DNA of 64,000 bases, taken from assembly GCA_964360255.1 (NCBI GenBank), contig CAYHVK010000013.1, forward strand, positions 49,219 through 113,218. The letters are read 5' to 3'. Within the stretch, counting starts at the first letter, position 1, and the number at the start of each line of letters is the position of its first letter. Shown piece after piece: positions 8,861 to 17,604 of this stretch. The notes beneath the pieces were generated by a model. That model was not told the origin of the DNA and ran no database searches. It saw nothing but the letters and a program-made list of their open reading frames with translations. A program made the translations under genes and the position numbers. The DNA is from CAYHVK01 sp964360255 (GTDB taxonomy: Bacteria; Bdellovibrionota; Bdellovibrionia; Bdellovibrionales; UBA1609).

Positions 8861-10819
8861 TTGAATCGGTGTGAAACTGGTGTTGTTTATGGAAATGGAC
8901 CAGGAGCCTTATTGCTCTCCCTTTACCTCAATGAACGGATTTCTCGAGTCCAGCTGGTGCCTGGTCAATATCACCCACGACCCGATCATCCGATCGTTTT
9001 GACCACAAAAGTACAGAAGTTGCTGACAGAGATAATTCCAGAATTCTTCTCTTCATTGCGATCGGAAGAGTTCTCGGTATTCACCCACAGCGATATCTTA
9101 CAAAGCCGGTTTTCGGATTATGAATCGTTACCGCAAGACGAAGGCGAGAGCTTTGTGGTTTTAATGAACGTCGTTTTTTGCCGCCACCTGAGAGGTTTTT
9201 TAGAAAAATCGACTGTTGTAGAGGCGAGCGACGAGACGATCGAGCCGAGTGCGGCGGATTTATTCTTCAAAGTCTCTGGGCGACCCAGCGCCAATGTTCA
9301 GCTTGCGAGTCCTGCCTATGTATGTTTACGCCGCAGTTATCGGTATGAGGGGCGAAAACCCGTGCTTGAACTTTTTTCGGTGCCAGATTGTCGGGGCGGA
9401 GTTTTTTCAGTTGGTAAAGATCTTTTTGATATTTGTTTCTTTGTTCCTGCCCATGTTTACGAACGCTGCGAAGATGGAGCTGAAGCACTATTTTCTCGCT
9501 GTACTCGTCATCAACAGGTCTCTAGTGAAATTGTAAATTTAGCAGAACCGATCTCAGAACTAATCGTTATCCCAAATCTTGTGAGTTATATCGTCCCGAC
9601 TTCTCAGTTGCAGGCCGCTGCTCAAACCAAAACATTTTTGATTGGCCAAAATTATGTTTTTTCTCAGCCCTCATATTTACGTGGACTGAACGTTATTGAA
9701 AAACAAATCCGTGCCATCCAAAGTGCATTGGATCTTTCGGAAGGTCATGCAGCGAGCGACTGCGCACGGACTCTACTGCAGCTGGATGGGCAGATTCGTC
9801 GTGATTGGCAGATCGCAGCTTTCAAAGACTCTGCAGAGGCGGAAACTTTTAGTTTAAATCGCCAAGTAGCTCAGATATTACGATTTTTTTATAATGGTGC
9901 CTTGAAGCCGCTAGAGCAAAATCACACGGGTTTTTATCGTCAGTTATTATTATTTTTTCAAGACAAGGCCAAAAAAGAAGATTTTTGCAAACCGCAGTTT
10001 ATAGCTGCCGGCCTTCAGGGAGTTCTGCAAAAGTTTCGTCTTTTTGAAATCGTACAGATTTTCTTTATCGTCATTTTTGGTCTTGCGCAGAGCTGGGGCT
10101 TGCTGGCCGGAAATCAGACACTGATTTTAAGTGCACTTTTTCTTCATATTGTCGCAGCCTACTTTATTAATGACTACGCCGACTATGAACTGGATGGATT
10201 GAATCCACGAAAAAAACACAGAATGAAGCCAAGCGTGGCGTTATCAAGTTTTATTTTAGTTACGGCCGCCTCTTTCATTGCAGCAGCGCAAGTCTCTTGG
10301 ACTTTTTTTCTCATTATATTTATTTTAAATTTGGTGTCTTATATTTACTCTGCTCCGCCGTTTCGCTTGAAAGAAAAACCTGGGTTTTCTTTACTCATCC
10401 ATTGCTTTATGGGAGGCGCGTATATACTCACCCCATTTATCGTGGCGGGAGCCTCTTACAGCAGTGAGATCGCAATTTTGGCGGCTTTATTTGGCTTGAT
10501 ACTTGGTAGCGGTAGTCTTGCGAATGAATATCTCGATGCGGACGCAGATCGCGAAGGAGGTCTTATCACCTTAGGTCAGGTTGTAAAGCAGTCGGGCTTG
10601 ATGTGGCCGTTTTATGTTCTGCACGTTTCAGCTCTGGGGCTTCTCATGACTTATTATTTTTTACAGAACAAGCCACTAGCGATAACGGTTTGTATCTTCG
10701 CTTTGGTCGGTTATCAGCTTTTATTCTTATCTTTCATAAAAAGAAAACAGTTCAGCTTCTTTCGAAGCTGTTACCGTTATCTTTTTTCTTTTTGTTTAAT
10801 AGTTTGTATAATTATCTAG
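8861..10819 (+). CDS. Flavin-like N-terminal domain fused to UbiA-type prenyltransferase
   Basis: The 652-residue product has two parts. Residues 1 to about 370 are soluble and start with VVYGNGPGALLLSLYL, which resembles a degenerate FAD-binding motif. Residues about 385-652 are a membrane domain with roughly eight helices and both UbiA Asp-rich motifs, NDYADYELDGLN and LDADADREGG, which bind Mg-prenyl-diphosphate. UbiA enzymes prenylate aromatic rings or phosphosugars. The combination could couple a flavin-dependent step to prenyl transfer. The start is TTG, with AGGGGAG upstream. The stop overlaps the convergent pilin-like gene by 4 bp. Confidence 0.75.
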   Translation: MNRCETGVVYGNGPGALLLSLYLNERISRVQLVPGQYHPRPDHPIVLTTKVQKLLTEIIPEFFSSLRSEEFSVFTHSDILQSRFSDYESLPQDEGESFVVLMNVVFCRHLRGFLEKSTVVEASDETIEPSAADLFFKVSGRPSANVQLASPAYVCLRRSYRYEGRKPVLELFSVPDCRGGVFSVGKDLFDICFFVPAHVYERCEDGAEALFSRCTRHQQVSSEIVNLAEPISELIVIPNLVSYIVPTSQLQAAAQTKTFLIGQNYVFSQPSYLRGLNVIEKQIRAIQSALDLSEGHAASDCARTLLQLDGQIRRDWQIAAFKDSAEAETFSLNRQVAQILRFFYNGALKPLEQNHTGFYRQLLLFFQDKAKKEDFCKPQFIAAGLQGVLQKFRLFEIVQIFFIVIFGLAQSWGLLAGNQTLILSALFLHIVAAYFINDYADYELDGLNPRKKHRMKPSVALSSFILVTAASFIAAAQVSWTFFLIIFILNLVSYIYSAPPFRLKEKPGFSLLIHCFMGGAYILTPFIVAGASYSSEIAILAALFGLILGSGSLANEYLDADADREGGLITLGQVVKQSGLMWPFYVLHVSALGLLMTYYFLQNKPLAITVCIFALVGYQLLFLSFIKRKQFSFFRSCYRYLFSFCLIVCIII

Positions 10820-12813
10820 TTGCGCTCGCAGCGAAGATAAGTAGCGCCTTGAGAGCATTGCGCTCCAACCGAAGTGCACGAAGCCCCAGCAGTTTCGCCT
10901 CCGCATGGAGACATGAAAGTACAAGGGTCTCCAATCGGATACACATAACCACAGGCTTGCGATACCCAAGCGGCTGTACACGCATTAGGCATTCCATCAT
11001 CAGCATAGGCTGTGATGCGAATGTAACCTTGAGATCCGTTGTTATTACAAGAAACTTGAACAGTGCCGCAAGGATCTGCAGGAACGAAAATAGTACCGCC
11101 CATATAGCGCTGACCACCATCACCCTTAGAGTCAGTTCCAGAATAAACTGTGTCGTAACTACCAGAGGTCGACGAGTAAACACAGTTACGATCAGAACGG
11201 CCGAGACCATAAGAGCCGTAGGCCCAATTTATAAAATAACCGTCGGCAGTGGCCGGTACGTCACCTAAATTAAGATTTTGAACGGCCCCATCAACTGGAA
11301 TTGTTGTACGCCCAGCCATAGTGCTCAACTTTAGTGGCGCCATTGTGCCGCCTCCGGCGGTAGTACAAATCGGCGCACCGGCCGCATCGAAGCCTTGTAA
11401 GAGCTGACCTGAAGGGCAGCCTTGGCTGGCAATGGCCGCAGAACTACAAGTTGCATTTCCGGCGGCATCAAAGCCTGTAATAGATTGTCCTGCCGGACAA
11501 GTCTGGCTTGTTGGTCGCGTGTAGGCACACTGAGGTACACCACCAGAAACACCAATTAAGCTTTGTCCTGCTCCGCAACTTGCAACCTGTACATCAGGCG
11601 GAACTGGTCGGCAGGTGACATTGCCTGAAACCGGATCAATTGTATAAATATATTGACCGACTCCGCACGAACCATTGGGAAGCGCACGGCAATTCGGAGC
11701 CCCTCCAGGGAGATACCCTGCGAGATAATAACCATCTGAGCAAGTCGCCGTGGGGCCAATCAAACTTTGTGGAGTGGCACAACTCACAGTTCCATTAGCG
11801 TTTTGTTGAATGAGGGCCTGACCTGGTGGGCAAGTCTGCACAGCAAAAGTTGTGCGACAGTCGCCTCCAATACAGAATTGAGTTGCTGTTACGGAGTTAT
11901 TGACTTGCATTGCGCCAGTAAATGTCGACGCCCCTCCGACCGTAAGACTGTTGCTCACGGTTAAGTCAGTTACATTTAGAAGAGGAGTAGAAATGCTACC
12001 CGCAGTTAATGAACCTGTAACGGACATATTCCCGTTAAATGTGCTGGCTCCGGTTACGTCCATGTCGCCGGCAAAATTTGAATTTCCGACAACATTTAGT
12101 GCTGTGCCCGCAACAGGCATTGCGCCAACGCCTACGATATCTTGCATATATACAGGAACCGCCGTGTGAAAACCAGCCGCCGGGTTAGCTGTTCCGACAC
12201 CGACGTTACCAGGGTTGATATTATAAATATTATTACCATCAATAGCCCATGGACTACGGTTGATACCCATCGAGTGGCACGACTGGATGATGCCACCAGG
12301 AGCGGTCACTATTGCTCGCATTGTTATATTTCGAGCAATTAAACCGCCAAAGCCTTCGCCTTGTCGTTCAATATTTAATAAGAGGCGACCCGCATGCTGC
12401 ATTTGTCCTGGAATTGCAGTGGGGCCAATTGTGCCCATATCTATGAAACGGTAACTACGAAGTACAACTTTGCCAGCGCCCATGCCAGGCGCTGTAGGTG
12501 GGTTCGCATCGAAAACAAGCATTCCGGTGAAATCTACAATATCTCTAGTGAGATCAGCCGTATCTGATAAAGTCATTGGACCACCAGCGCTGGCAGGTCC
12601 GAAAGTAAGTCCACAGGTTGTAGGCTCTGTTAAAAGATTGCTGATGGCTAACGCCAAGTTGTCGGCTTCTTCAATTTGAACATTTGTTCTCTGACCTTGA
12701 GTCATGAGTTTTTGTGAAGATACGATACCCATCATACTGATAGAGGTAATACCTACGGCCACCATAACTTCGGCCAAACCCATACCTTTTTGATTTAACA
12801 TACGTCCCGCCAT
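10816..12813 (-). CDS. Type IV pilin-like N terminus on a tail-fibre-like adhesin
   Basis: This 665-residue protein begins with a type IV prepilin signal (NQKG then MGLAEVMVAVG; cleavage after Gly10 puts Glu at +5) and a hydrophobic helix. The middle (about residues 200-325) has low-complexity TGASTFNGNMSVTGSL-type repeats like phage tail-fibre or shufflon PilV shafts. Then come at least five Cys-bracketed repeats of about 40 residues (CPxGQ...G...GxxxC), and a Cys-rich C-terminal domain of about 150 residues that is probably the binding tip. Such proteins decorate pilus tips and bind target cells. It is a single gene on the minus strand. Confidence 0.8.
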   Translation of the reverse strand: MAGRMLNQKGMGLAEVMVAVGITSISMMGIVSSQKLMTQGQRTNVQIEEADNLALAISNLLTEPTTCGLTFGPASAGGPMTLSDTADLTRDIVDFTGMLVFDANPPTAPGMGAGKVVLRSYRFIDMGTIGPTAIPGQMQHAGRLLLNIERQGEGFGGLIARNITMRAIVTAPGGIIQSCHSMGINRSPWAIDGNNIYNINPGNVGVGTANPAAGFHTAVPVYMQDIVGVGAMPVAGTALNVVGNSNFAGDMDVTGASTFNGNMSVTGSLTAGSISTPLLNVTDLTVSNSLTVGGASTFTGAMQVNNSVTATQFCIGGDCRTTFAVQTCPPGQALIQQNANGTVSCATPQSLIGPTATCSDGYYLAGYLPGGAPNCRALPNGSCGVGQYIYTIDPVSGNVTCRPVPPDVQVASCGAGQSLIGVSGGVPQCAYTRPTSQTCPAGQSITGFDAAGNATCSSAAIASQGCPSGQLLQGFDAAGAPICTTAGGGTMAPLKLSTMAGRTTIPVDGAVQNLNLGDVPATADGYFINWAYGSYGLGRSDRNCVYSSTSGSYDTVYSGTDSKGDGGQRYMGGTIFVPADPCGTVQVSCNNNGSQGYIRITAYADDGMPNACTAAWVSQACGYVYPIGDPCTFMSPCGGETAGASCTSVGAQCSQGATYLRCERN

Positions 12814-12892
12814 GTTTACTTATCGGTTTTGAAATAACTAGACTTAAATAGTCTCACTTTGGGGCGAAAATACAATTTAGAAAATATGAAAC

Positions 12893-12910
12893 CCGCGCTA
12901 CATCTCGCGG
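12893..12910 (-). terminator. Weak terminator-like hairpin after the phosphatase-superfamily gene
   Basis: CCGCG (12893-12897) pairs with CGCGG (12906-12910) around an 8-nt loop. On the minus strand it is followed by a GTTTCATATTTTC tract. It lies between the stop of the upstream minus-strand gene (12946) and the pilin-like gene. The U-tract is interrupted, so termination may be partial. Confidence 0.35.
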
Positions 12911-12945
12911 TCTCGTCTTTCATCTGGGTCGTCTCAGATTGAGAT

Positions 12946-14295
12946 TTATTTCGATAGGGTTCGAGACTTTGTAAACAGCTCGAGCTGCATTTTACAGAGA
13001 GAGTTTTGACAATAATTTGCTAGTGGTTTCATCTCGGTCGGATCAGTTTTTTTGTCATAGGCCGTTAAAGTAGTTTGATCTAAATCAATGATAATTTTGA
13101 GGTCATTATTAATAGCCGAGTAAAAATGAACCAGCTGAATTTGTTTGGTTATGCTGGCCACACTATTTTTAGGAGCCGACTCACCCTTCGCCTGCGCTAA
13201 AATCTGAGCCATTCCGGCATCAAAGACTTTTATAAGATGGTCTTTAATATAATTGGTACTCGCTAAAACAGTTCGCTGAAGACCACTTTTAGCTTCTATC
13301 TCGGGCAATACTATTCCATCAAACTTCACTTTATTTTTCCGATTCAATAAACTCATCACTGTCGGAACAATATCTACAATAGAAGCGGGAGAGCTAATTA
13401 CGGCAGCGGGTTTATTGGGCTCATATACGATCAGCGGAACTTTTAAAACTTCGTCATAAAGCTGAAAGCCGTGCATGCCGACACTGTTGTGCTCGCCCAG
13501 TTCTTCACCGTGGTCTGAAGTTAAAATAATAATAGTATTCTGATCGAGCCCTTTTTTTTGCAGCTCAGAGAAGAATATATTTAATTTTTTATCTACATCA
13601 AGAAGGCCTGCCTGATAAGCCAAGCGCGCTTGTTTAACAACGTTTTCGTCTAGCTTGGGCCGTTTAGATTCCATCACTAAATATTCAGTGCGCACGACAG
13701 GCTCATTTCCGCTGCCGCCTAAGGCCTTAAGTGACTCCTTCGACGGCATATAAGGAGCATGAGCATCAAAAGTGTGCATAAAGAGAAAGAAAGGTTTCGC
13801 TTTATTTTTATGAATCCATTTTAAACTTAAATCGATGTTGGTATTAAAGTTTTTCTCAGAACTGTCTTTGGTACCTATAACTTGAAAAGAATCAAACCCC
13901 TGATTAAAACCATATTTTTGAGAAACATAGAGGCCCCCAGTGAAGGCCGCCGTTTTATAGCCTGCACCTTTTAATAATTCAGCAAGAGTCGTGGCTTTTG
14001 GTTTGAGAGTGTCTTCAGGAGAAAAAACTCCTAAGTTCCAGGGATAAATTCCTGTTAACATCGCCGCGTGAGACGGAAGAGTCCACGGCGAAACTGTGTA
14101 GGCATTTGAATAAAGTCGAGATTTTTTGGCCCAGCTTTTTAAAAAAGGAGTCGTCTCTCCTTTGGCTCCGTAAACAGAAAGATGTTTGGCGGCTACCGTA
14201 TCAAGTGAAATCAAAATCACATTGCAGTTTAAGCAGGTGGCGTGAGCATTTGTGACAGCAATAAGGCCGAGCAAAAGAAGGCTAATAAATTTCAT
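12946..14295 (-). CDS. Sulfatase/alkaline-phosphatase-superfamily enzyme with Thr at the nucleophile position
   Basis: A 449-residue exported protein (signal peptide 1-18). The superfamily metal-binding core is clear: ISLDTVAAKHLSVYG (Asp32), the nucleophile segment WTLPSHAAMLTG (Thr72 in T-L-P-S-H), and a late TSDHGEELGEH pair of ligands. Type I sulfatases have Cys or Ser in C/S-x-P-x-R at this place, matured to formylglycine. Thr with His in place of Arg fits a phosphodiesterase or phosphotransferase mode better. The substrate is unknown; phosphoglycerol or phosphoethanolamine chemistry on envelope lipids is plausible. It is last in a minus-strand gene run. Confidence 0.8.
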   Translation of the reverse strand: MKFISLLLLGLIAVTNAHATCLNCNVILISLDTVAAKHLSVYGAKGETTPFLKSWAKKSRLYSNAYTVSPWTLPSHAAMLTGIYPWNLGVFSPEDTLKPKATTLAELLKGAGYKTAAFTGGLYVSQKYGFNQGFDSFQVIGTKDSSEKNFNTNIDLSLKWIHKNKAKPFFLFMHTFDAHAPYMPSKESLKALGGSGNEPVVRTEYLVMESKRPKLDENVVKQARLAYQAGLLDVDKKLNIFFSELQKKGLDQNTIIILTSDHGEELGEHNSVGMHGFQLYDEVLKVPLIVYEPNKPAAVISSPASIVDIVPTVMSLLNRKNKVKFDGIVLPEIEAKSGLQRTVLASTNYIKDHLIKVFDAGMAQILAQAKGESAPKNSVASITKQIQLVHFYSAINNDLKIIIDLDQTTLTAYDKKTDPTEMKPLANYCQNSLCKMQLELFTKSRTLSK

Positions 14296-14338
14296 TTAAA
14301 AATTATAGGTTCGAGCCCAAAGAAGCTCAAAGGTTATT

Positions 14339-15058
14339 TTAAGCCATTGGAACTTCAATGACGAGGATCTCAGAATCAGCCTTAGCTTTAATAGTCACTT
14401 CATTGATGTCGCGCAATCCGATGCCATCGCGTTTACGCATATCTTCGCCAGCAACTTCTATTTCGCCATCGATAAGAAATACATAAAGACCGTTGCCGTC
14501 TTTTCGGCGCTTGTAGCTTAAAGTTCGATCTTCTTGCAAATTCGCCAATGAGAAGAATGCATCTTGGTTAATGCTTAAAGAGCCTTCGCGTCCATCTGGT
14601 GAGACGACGAGTTGAAACTCGTTATTGCGTTCGTTCATCTCAAATTTCTTCTGATCATAGCGAGGAGTCACACCTATTTTCTTAGGCATAACCCAGATCT
14701 GCAAAAGCTTGGCTTCTTCAGTTTCCGAGCCATTAAATTCAGAGTGAGCAATGCCGGTCCCGGCTGACATCACCTGAACTTCACCATGGCGAATGACTCC
14801 GCTATTGCCCACGCTATCTTTGTGAGCTAACGCTCCACCAATAGGGATAGAGATAATTTCCATATCACGGTGGGGATGCGTGCCGAAACCGCTACCGCCA
14901 AGTATGACGTCATCATTCAAAACTCGTAAAGTTCCGAAGTTCATACGTGAAGGATCATGGTAGTCGGCAAAGCTGAAAGTATGATGACTTTTCAACCAAC
15001 CATGATCGGCATGGCCACGTGTTTCAGCAAGATGTATAGTTTTTTGTGATGATGGCAT
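14339..15058 (-). CDS. Pirin family protein (YhhW-like)
   Basis: The 239-residue product is a bicupin of the pirin family: HTFSFADYHDPSRMNFGTLRVLNDD at the N terminus, the first metal-ligand motif GTHPHRDMEI, and the second HGEVQVMSAGTGIAHSE, together giving the three-His/one-Glu iron site. Bacterial YhhW-type pirins include quercetin 2,3-dioxygenases, but physiological substrates are rarely known. A GGAGG-type site precedes the start. It lies 30 bp after the carbonic anhydrase gene and 43 bp before the phosphatase-superfamily gene on the same strand. Confidence 0.92.
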   Translation of the reverse strand: MPSSQKTIHLAETRGHADHGWLKSHHTFSFADYHDPSRMNFGTLRVLNDDVILGGSGFGTHPHRDMEIISIPIGGALAHKDSVGNSGVIRHGEVQVMSAGTGIAHSEFNGSETEEAKLLQIWVMPKKIGVTPRYDQKKFEMNERNNEFQLVVSPDGREGSLSINQDAFFSLANLQEDRTLSYKRRKDGNGLYVFLIDGEIEVAGEDMRKRDGIGLRDINEVTIKAKADSEILVIEVPMA

Positions 15059-15088
15059 AAGACCTCCAAGAGAGTCAGATTCTAATGC

Positions 15089-15766
15089 TTAGAAAGTAGA
15101 GAGAGTGAACTTGTCGGCGGCTTCTTCGTATTCCCAAAGCTCGCCTTGTTCGAGATCAAAATAAACACCTATGATATTCAAATTACGTTCAGTCACAGCT
15201 TGTTGCACAAACGGAAAGCCACGCAAATTTCGAACTGAAGTTTTAATAGACTCCATCTCAACAAGTCGTACCTTCGTGTCGTGATCGGCGTCAGCGTGCT
15301 CGGCTAAAATTTTTTGTTTATCGGCCTCGGCAATACTCATCCAGCGTTTAATGAAGCCGCCAGAAGTGCCATCCATCATAGCGCGAATACCGCCGCACTG
15401 ACGATGGCCTAAGATAATCACATTTTCTACTTTAAGATGTTCGACTGCAAATTCAATAGCCGAACTAATACCGTGAAAACCAGAAGTCGGATTTTCATAA
15501 GGCGGCACTAAACTTGCCACGTTACGAATAATAAAAAGTTCGCCAGGCGAAGCTTCGGTCATGATAGCTGGGTCGACACGAGAGTCGCTACAGCCAATGA
15601 ATAAAGTTTTTGGATTTTGACCTGCCGATGAAAGGCGGCGATAGAGCGAGTTTTCAAGATTCTCTTGAAAATATTTGTCGCGAAATCGGCGAAAACCGAG
15701 CATCAATTTGTAAATCGATTTATTCATCCTAGCCAAGTTATACGCACTAAAATGACCATCAGACAA
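15089..15766 (-). CDS. can: Beta-class carbonic anhydrase
   Basis: Interconverts CO2 and bicarbonate in the cytoplasm. The zinc site is complete: Cys59-Ser-Asp61-Ser-Arg63 in FIGCSDSRVDP, and His121 with Cys124 in ILGHRQCGG. The Asp61-Arg63 dyad is intact. The length (225 residues, or 212 from the second Met at 15727) matches E. coli Can. The longer form starts 4 bp after the DUF1592 gene, consistent with coupling; the shorter begins MNKSIYKLMLGF, nearer the usual N terminus. Why a carbonic anhydrase follows the DUF1552/DUF1592 pair is unclear. Confidence 0.93.
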   Translation of the reverse strand: MSDGHFSAYNLARMNKSIYKLMLGFRRFRDKYFQENLENSLYRRLSSAGQNPKTLFIGCSDSRVDPAIMTEASPGELFIIRNVASLVPPYENPTSGFHGISSAIEFAVEHLKVENVIILGHRQCGGIRAMMDGTSGGFIKRWMSIAEADKQKILAEHADADHDTKVRLVEMESIKTSVRNLRGFPFVQQAVTERNLNIIGVYFDLEQGELWEYEEAADKFTLSTF

Positions 15767-15770
15767 TGAT

Positions 15771-17603
15771 TTATTGGATTCTACGCTTTAATAAGGCCTT
15801 GTTTAATATCTGCTTCTTAAACGCATCTAAAAGGGACTTATTCGGGTCAACTGCCAAGTCGTTATAGACCTCTTGTTGAATACAGCTATCTGCGCTGCTC
15901 TCTATACGTAAGCGGTAGAAGCGATGCATCTGAGTAGCGAAACAAGCTGGTAAGCGATTTCGCTCAGCAAGTTGAGAAATAAATTCAACACCGTTTGAAA
16001 CAGATTTCTCAGTTTCGGTAGGACTAAATTTTATAGCAACGGATGCATCAATAGGATGGTTACCTAAAACCGTGCCATTCGCAGCGTAAGACTTTTCGAT
16101 AGAACGATAGCGGCCGAAATTATCGATATGCTGAAACACAAAACCAACTGGGTTGATGTTTGAGTGGCAGGCCATGCAAGATGTAGAGGCCGTTAGCTTC
16201 TCTGTTCTGTAGCGAGTTGAATAAGTCGCTTTCGCAGTGTCAGATGAGAATGAAAGATCACCAGCTAAAGCAACCCCTGCCGGGACTCCTGTAGATTCAC
16301 ATAAAAATCTTGAGCGGAATTTGGCTCCGCGAACAATTGGGTGCACTTCATTGCCATCAGTTGCAAGAACTGCTGGGCGCATAAGCAGGCCAATTCTATT
16401 CATATCCGTTTGAGCAGGGGCCTGTTCGTTAGAAGCTAACATTCGGCTTCCTAATACAGATGCAGCTTGAGAGTTGCGGGGGAAGGCATCACGGCTTGTT
16501 AACAAATCATTGAGAGATCCTTGTCTTACAAAAATAATGTAGTCGATAAATTCATCCATCTCACGCAAGTATTCAGGGCTCGCTAAACCAATATTAAGAC
16601 CAGCGAGAAAATCTGTAGCGTAACCATTGGCAGATAAAGATTTCGGCTGTAGCCAGTAGTTAAAGAAATTATGAATTTTTGCTTTAGCCGAAGGCTTGGC
16701 AAAAAGGCGATCAATGTGTGGCTGAATTTGCTGTTCAGTTTGAAGCAGACCCGCCGCTGCGGCGGCAAAGAGTTGATCGTCTGGAGGAGAATCACCAATC
16801 ATATAGCTAATGCGCGAAGCCACCTCATAAGGTGTAAGATTAAATTCAGACGCCGCTGTGGTGCCGGATCCTTTTTCAAGACGCATTAAAAAATCTGGAG
16901 ACATCACTAGTCTATAAAGAACAAAACCAATTTTCTCAGCAGTGGTTGTACCCAATGTGAATACGTTGTCTTGTAAAGCTTTAAGCTCAGTCGTTGTAAT
17001 CGGGCGACGATAGGCCTTCAGACTCAACGTATTGATAATCGTATCACGACAAGCATTCGTCATTGCTGCTGAAGTGCAAGCAATTCCAAAGTCAGAAACA
17101 AGATTTGGTTTTGAAGTGAGTGTAGATAAAATTCTATCGGCCACAGCTTCATAGCCATTCATTTGAGAGTCGTTAATTTGCTGAGAAAAATCAGTGACAC
17201 TTTTCGTAATTGTATCTTGATAAAGTCCACCAAGGGCATCTGCGATGTTGGCGTAGATATTCGGGCCCAGTAAGTTTTTAAGAGTGTTCTCAAGTTCGGT
17301 GCGCGAGAGGCGACGAATATTTTCAACGCCGATAGTTGCCGCTGAACAAGCAAATGGATTCACCTTTGCGGCGTTATCCACAGGGTTTTGCGGAATCGGC
17401 GGCGGAACAACCGGAGGCACGACAGGTGGTACCACAGGCGGTGTCACGGGAGGCGGCTCTTCACCTTGCGATGATTGATCGCCATTTGTATATTTCGCTT
17501 TTTTAATAGTTGAAGTAAAGCCAGAGCAGTTCTGCGAACAGATCACGACAATCGTTAAGCCAGTGAAAGTTAGAATTTGCTGGATTCGACGACGTAAACG
17601 CAT
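15771..17603 (-). CDS. DUF1592/DUF1588/DUF1585-type lipoprotein
   Basis: The 610-residue product has a lipoprotein signal (VVICSQNCSG, lipid-modified Cys26), a Pro/Val-repeat linker (PPVVPPVVPPVVPPP), then the family order DUF1592 (LTPYEVASRISYMIGDSPPDDQLF), DUF1588 (GLLMRPAVLATDGNEVHPIVRGAKFRSRFLC) and DUF1585 at the end. The CMACHSNINP motif is a heme-c-like CxxCH. These proteins are always found with DUF1552 proteins, mostly in Planctomycetes, Myxococcota and Bdellovibrionota; their function is unknown but probably redox-related at the envelope. The DUF1552 gene ends 1 bp upstream. Confidence 0.9.
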   Translation of the reverse strand: MRLRRRIQQILTFTGLTIVVICSQNCSGFTSTIKKAKYTNGDQSSQGEEPPPVTPPVVPPVVPPVVPPPIPQNPVDNAAKVNPFACSAATIGVENIRRLSRTELENTLKNLLGPNIYANIADALGGLYQDTITKSVTDFSQQINDSQMNGYEAVADRILSTLTSKPNLVSDFGIACTSAAMTNACRDTIINTLSLKAYRRPITTTELKALQDNVFTLGTTTAEKIGFVLYRLVMSPDFLMRLEKGSGTTAASEFNLTPYEVASRISYMIGDSPPDDQLFAAAAAGLLQTEQQIQPHIDRLFAKPSAKAKIHNFFNYWLQPKSLSANGYATDFLAGLNIGLASPEYLREMDEFIDYIIFVRQGSLNDLLTSRDAFPRNSQAASVLGSRMLASNEQAPAQTDMNRIGLLMRPAVLATDGNEVHPIVRGAKFRSRFLCESTGVPAGVALAGDLSFSSDTAKATYSTRYRTEKLTASTSCMACHSNINPVGFVFQHIDNFGRYRSIEKSYAANGTVLGNHPIDASVAIKFSPTETEKSVSNGVEFISQLAERNRLPACFATQMHRFYRLRIESSADSCIQQEVYNDLAVDPNKSLLDAFKKQILNKALLKRRIQ

Positions 17604-17604
17604 C

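Noticed and set aside
17395..17455. Tandem repeat in the DUF1592 lipoprotein gene as a regulatory element
   Set aside because: It simply encodes the Pro/Val repeat linker of the protein.
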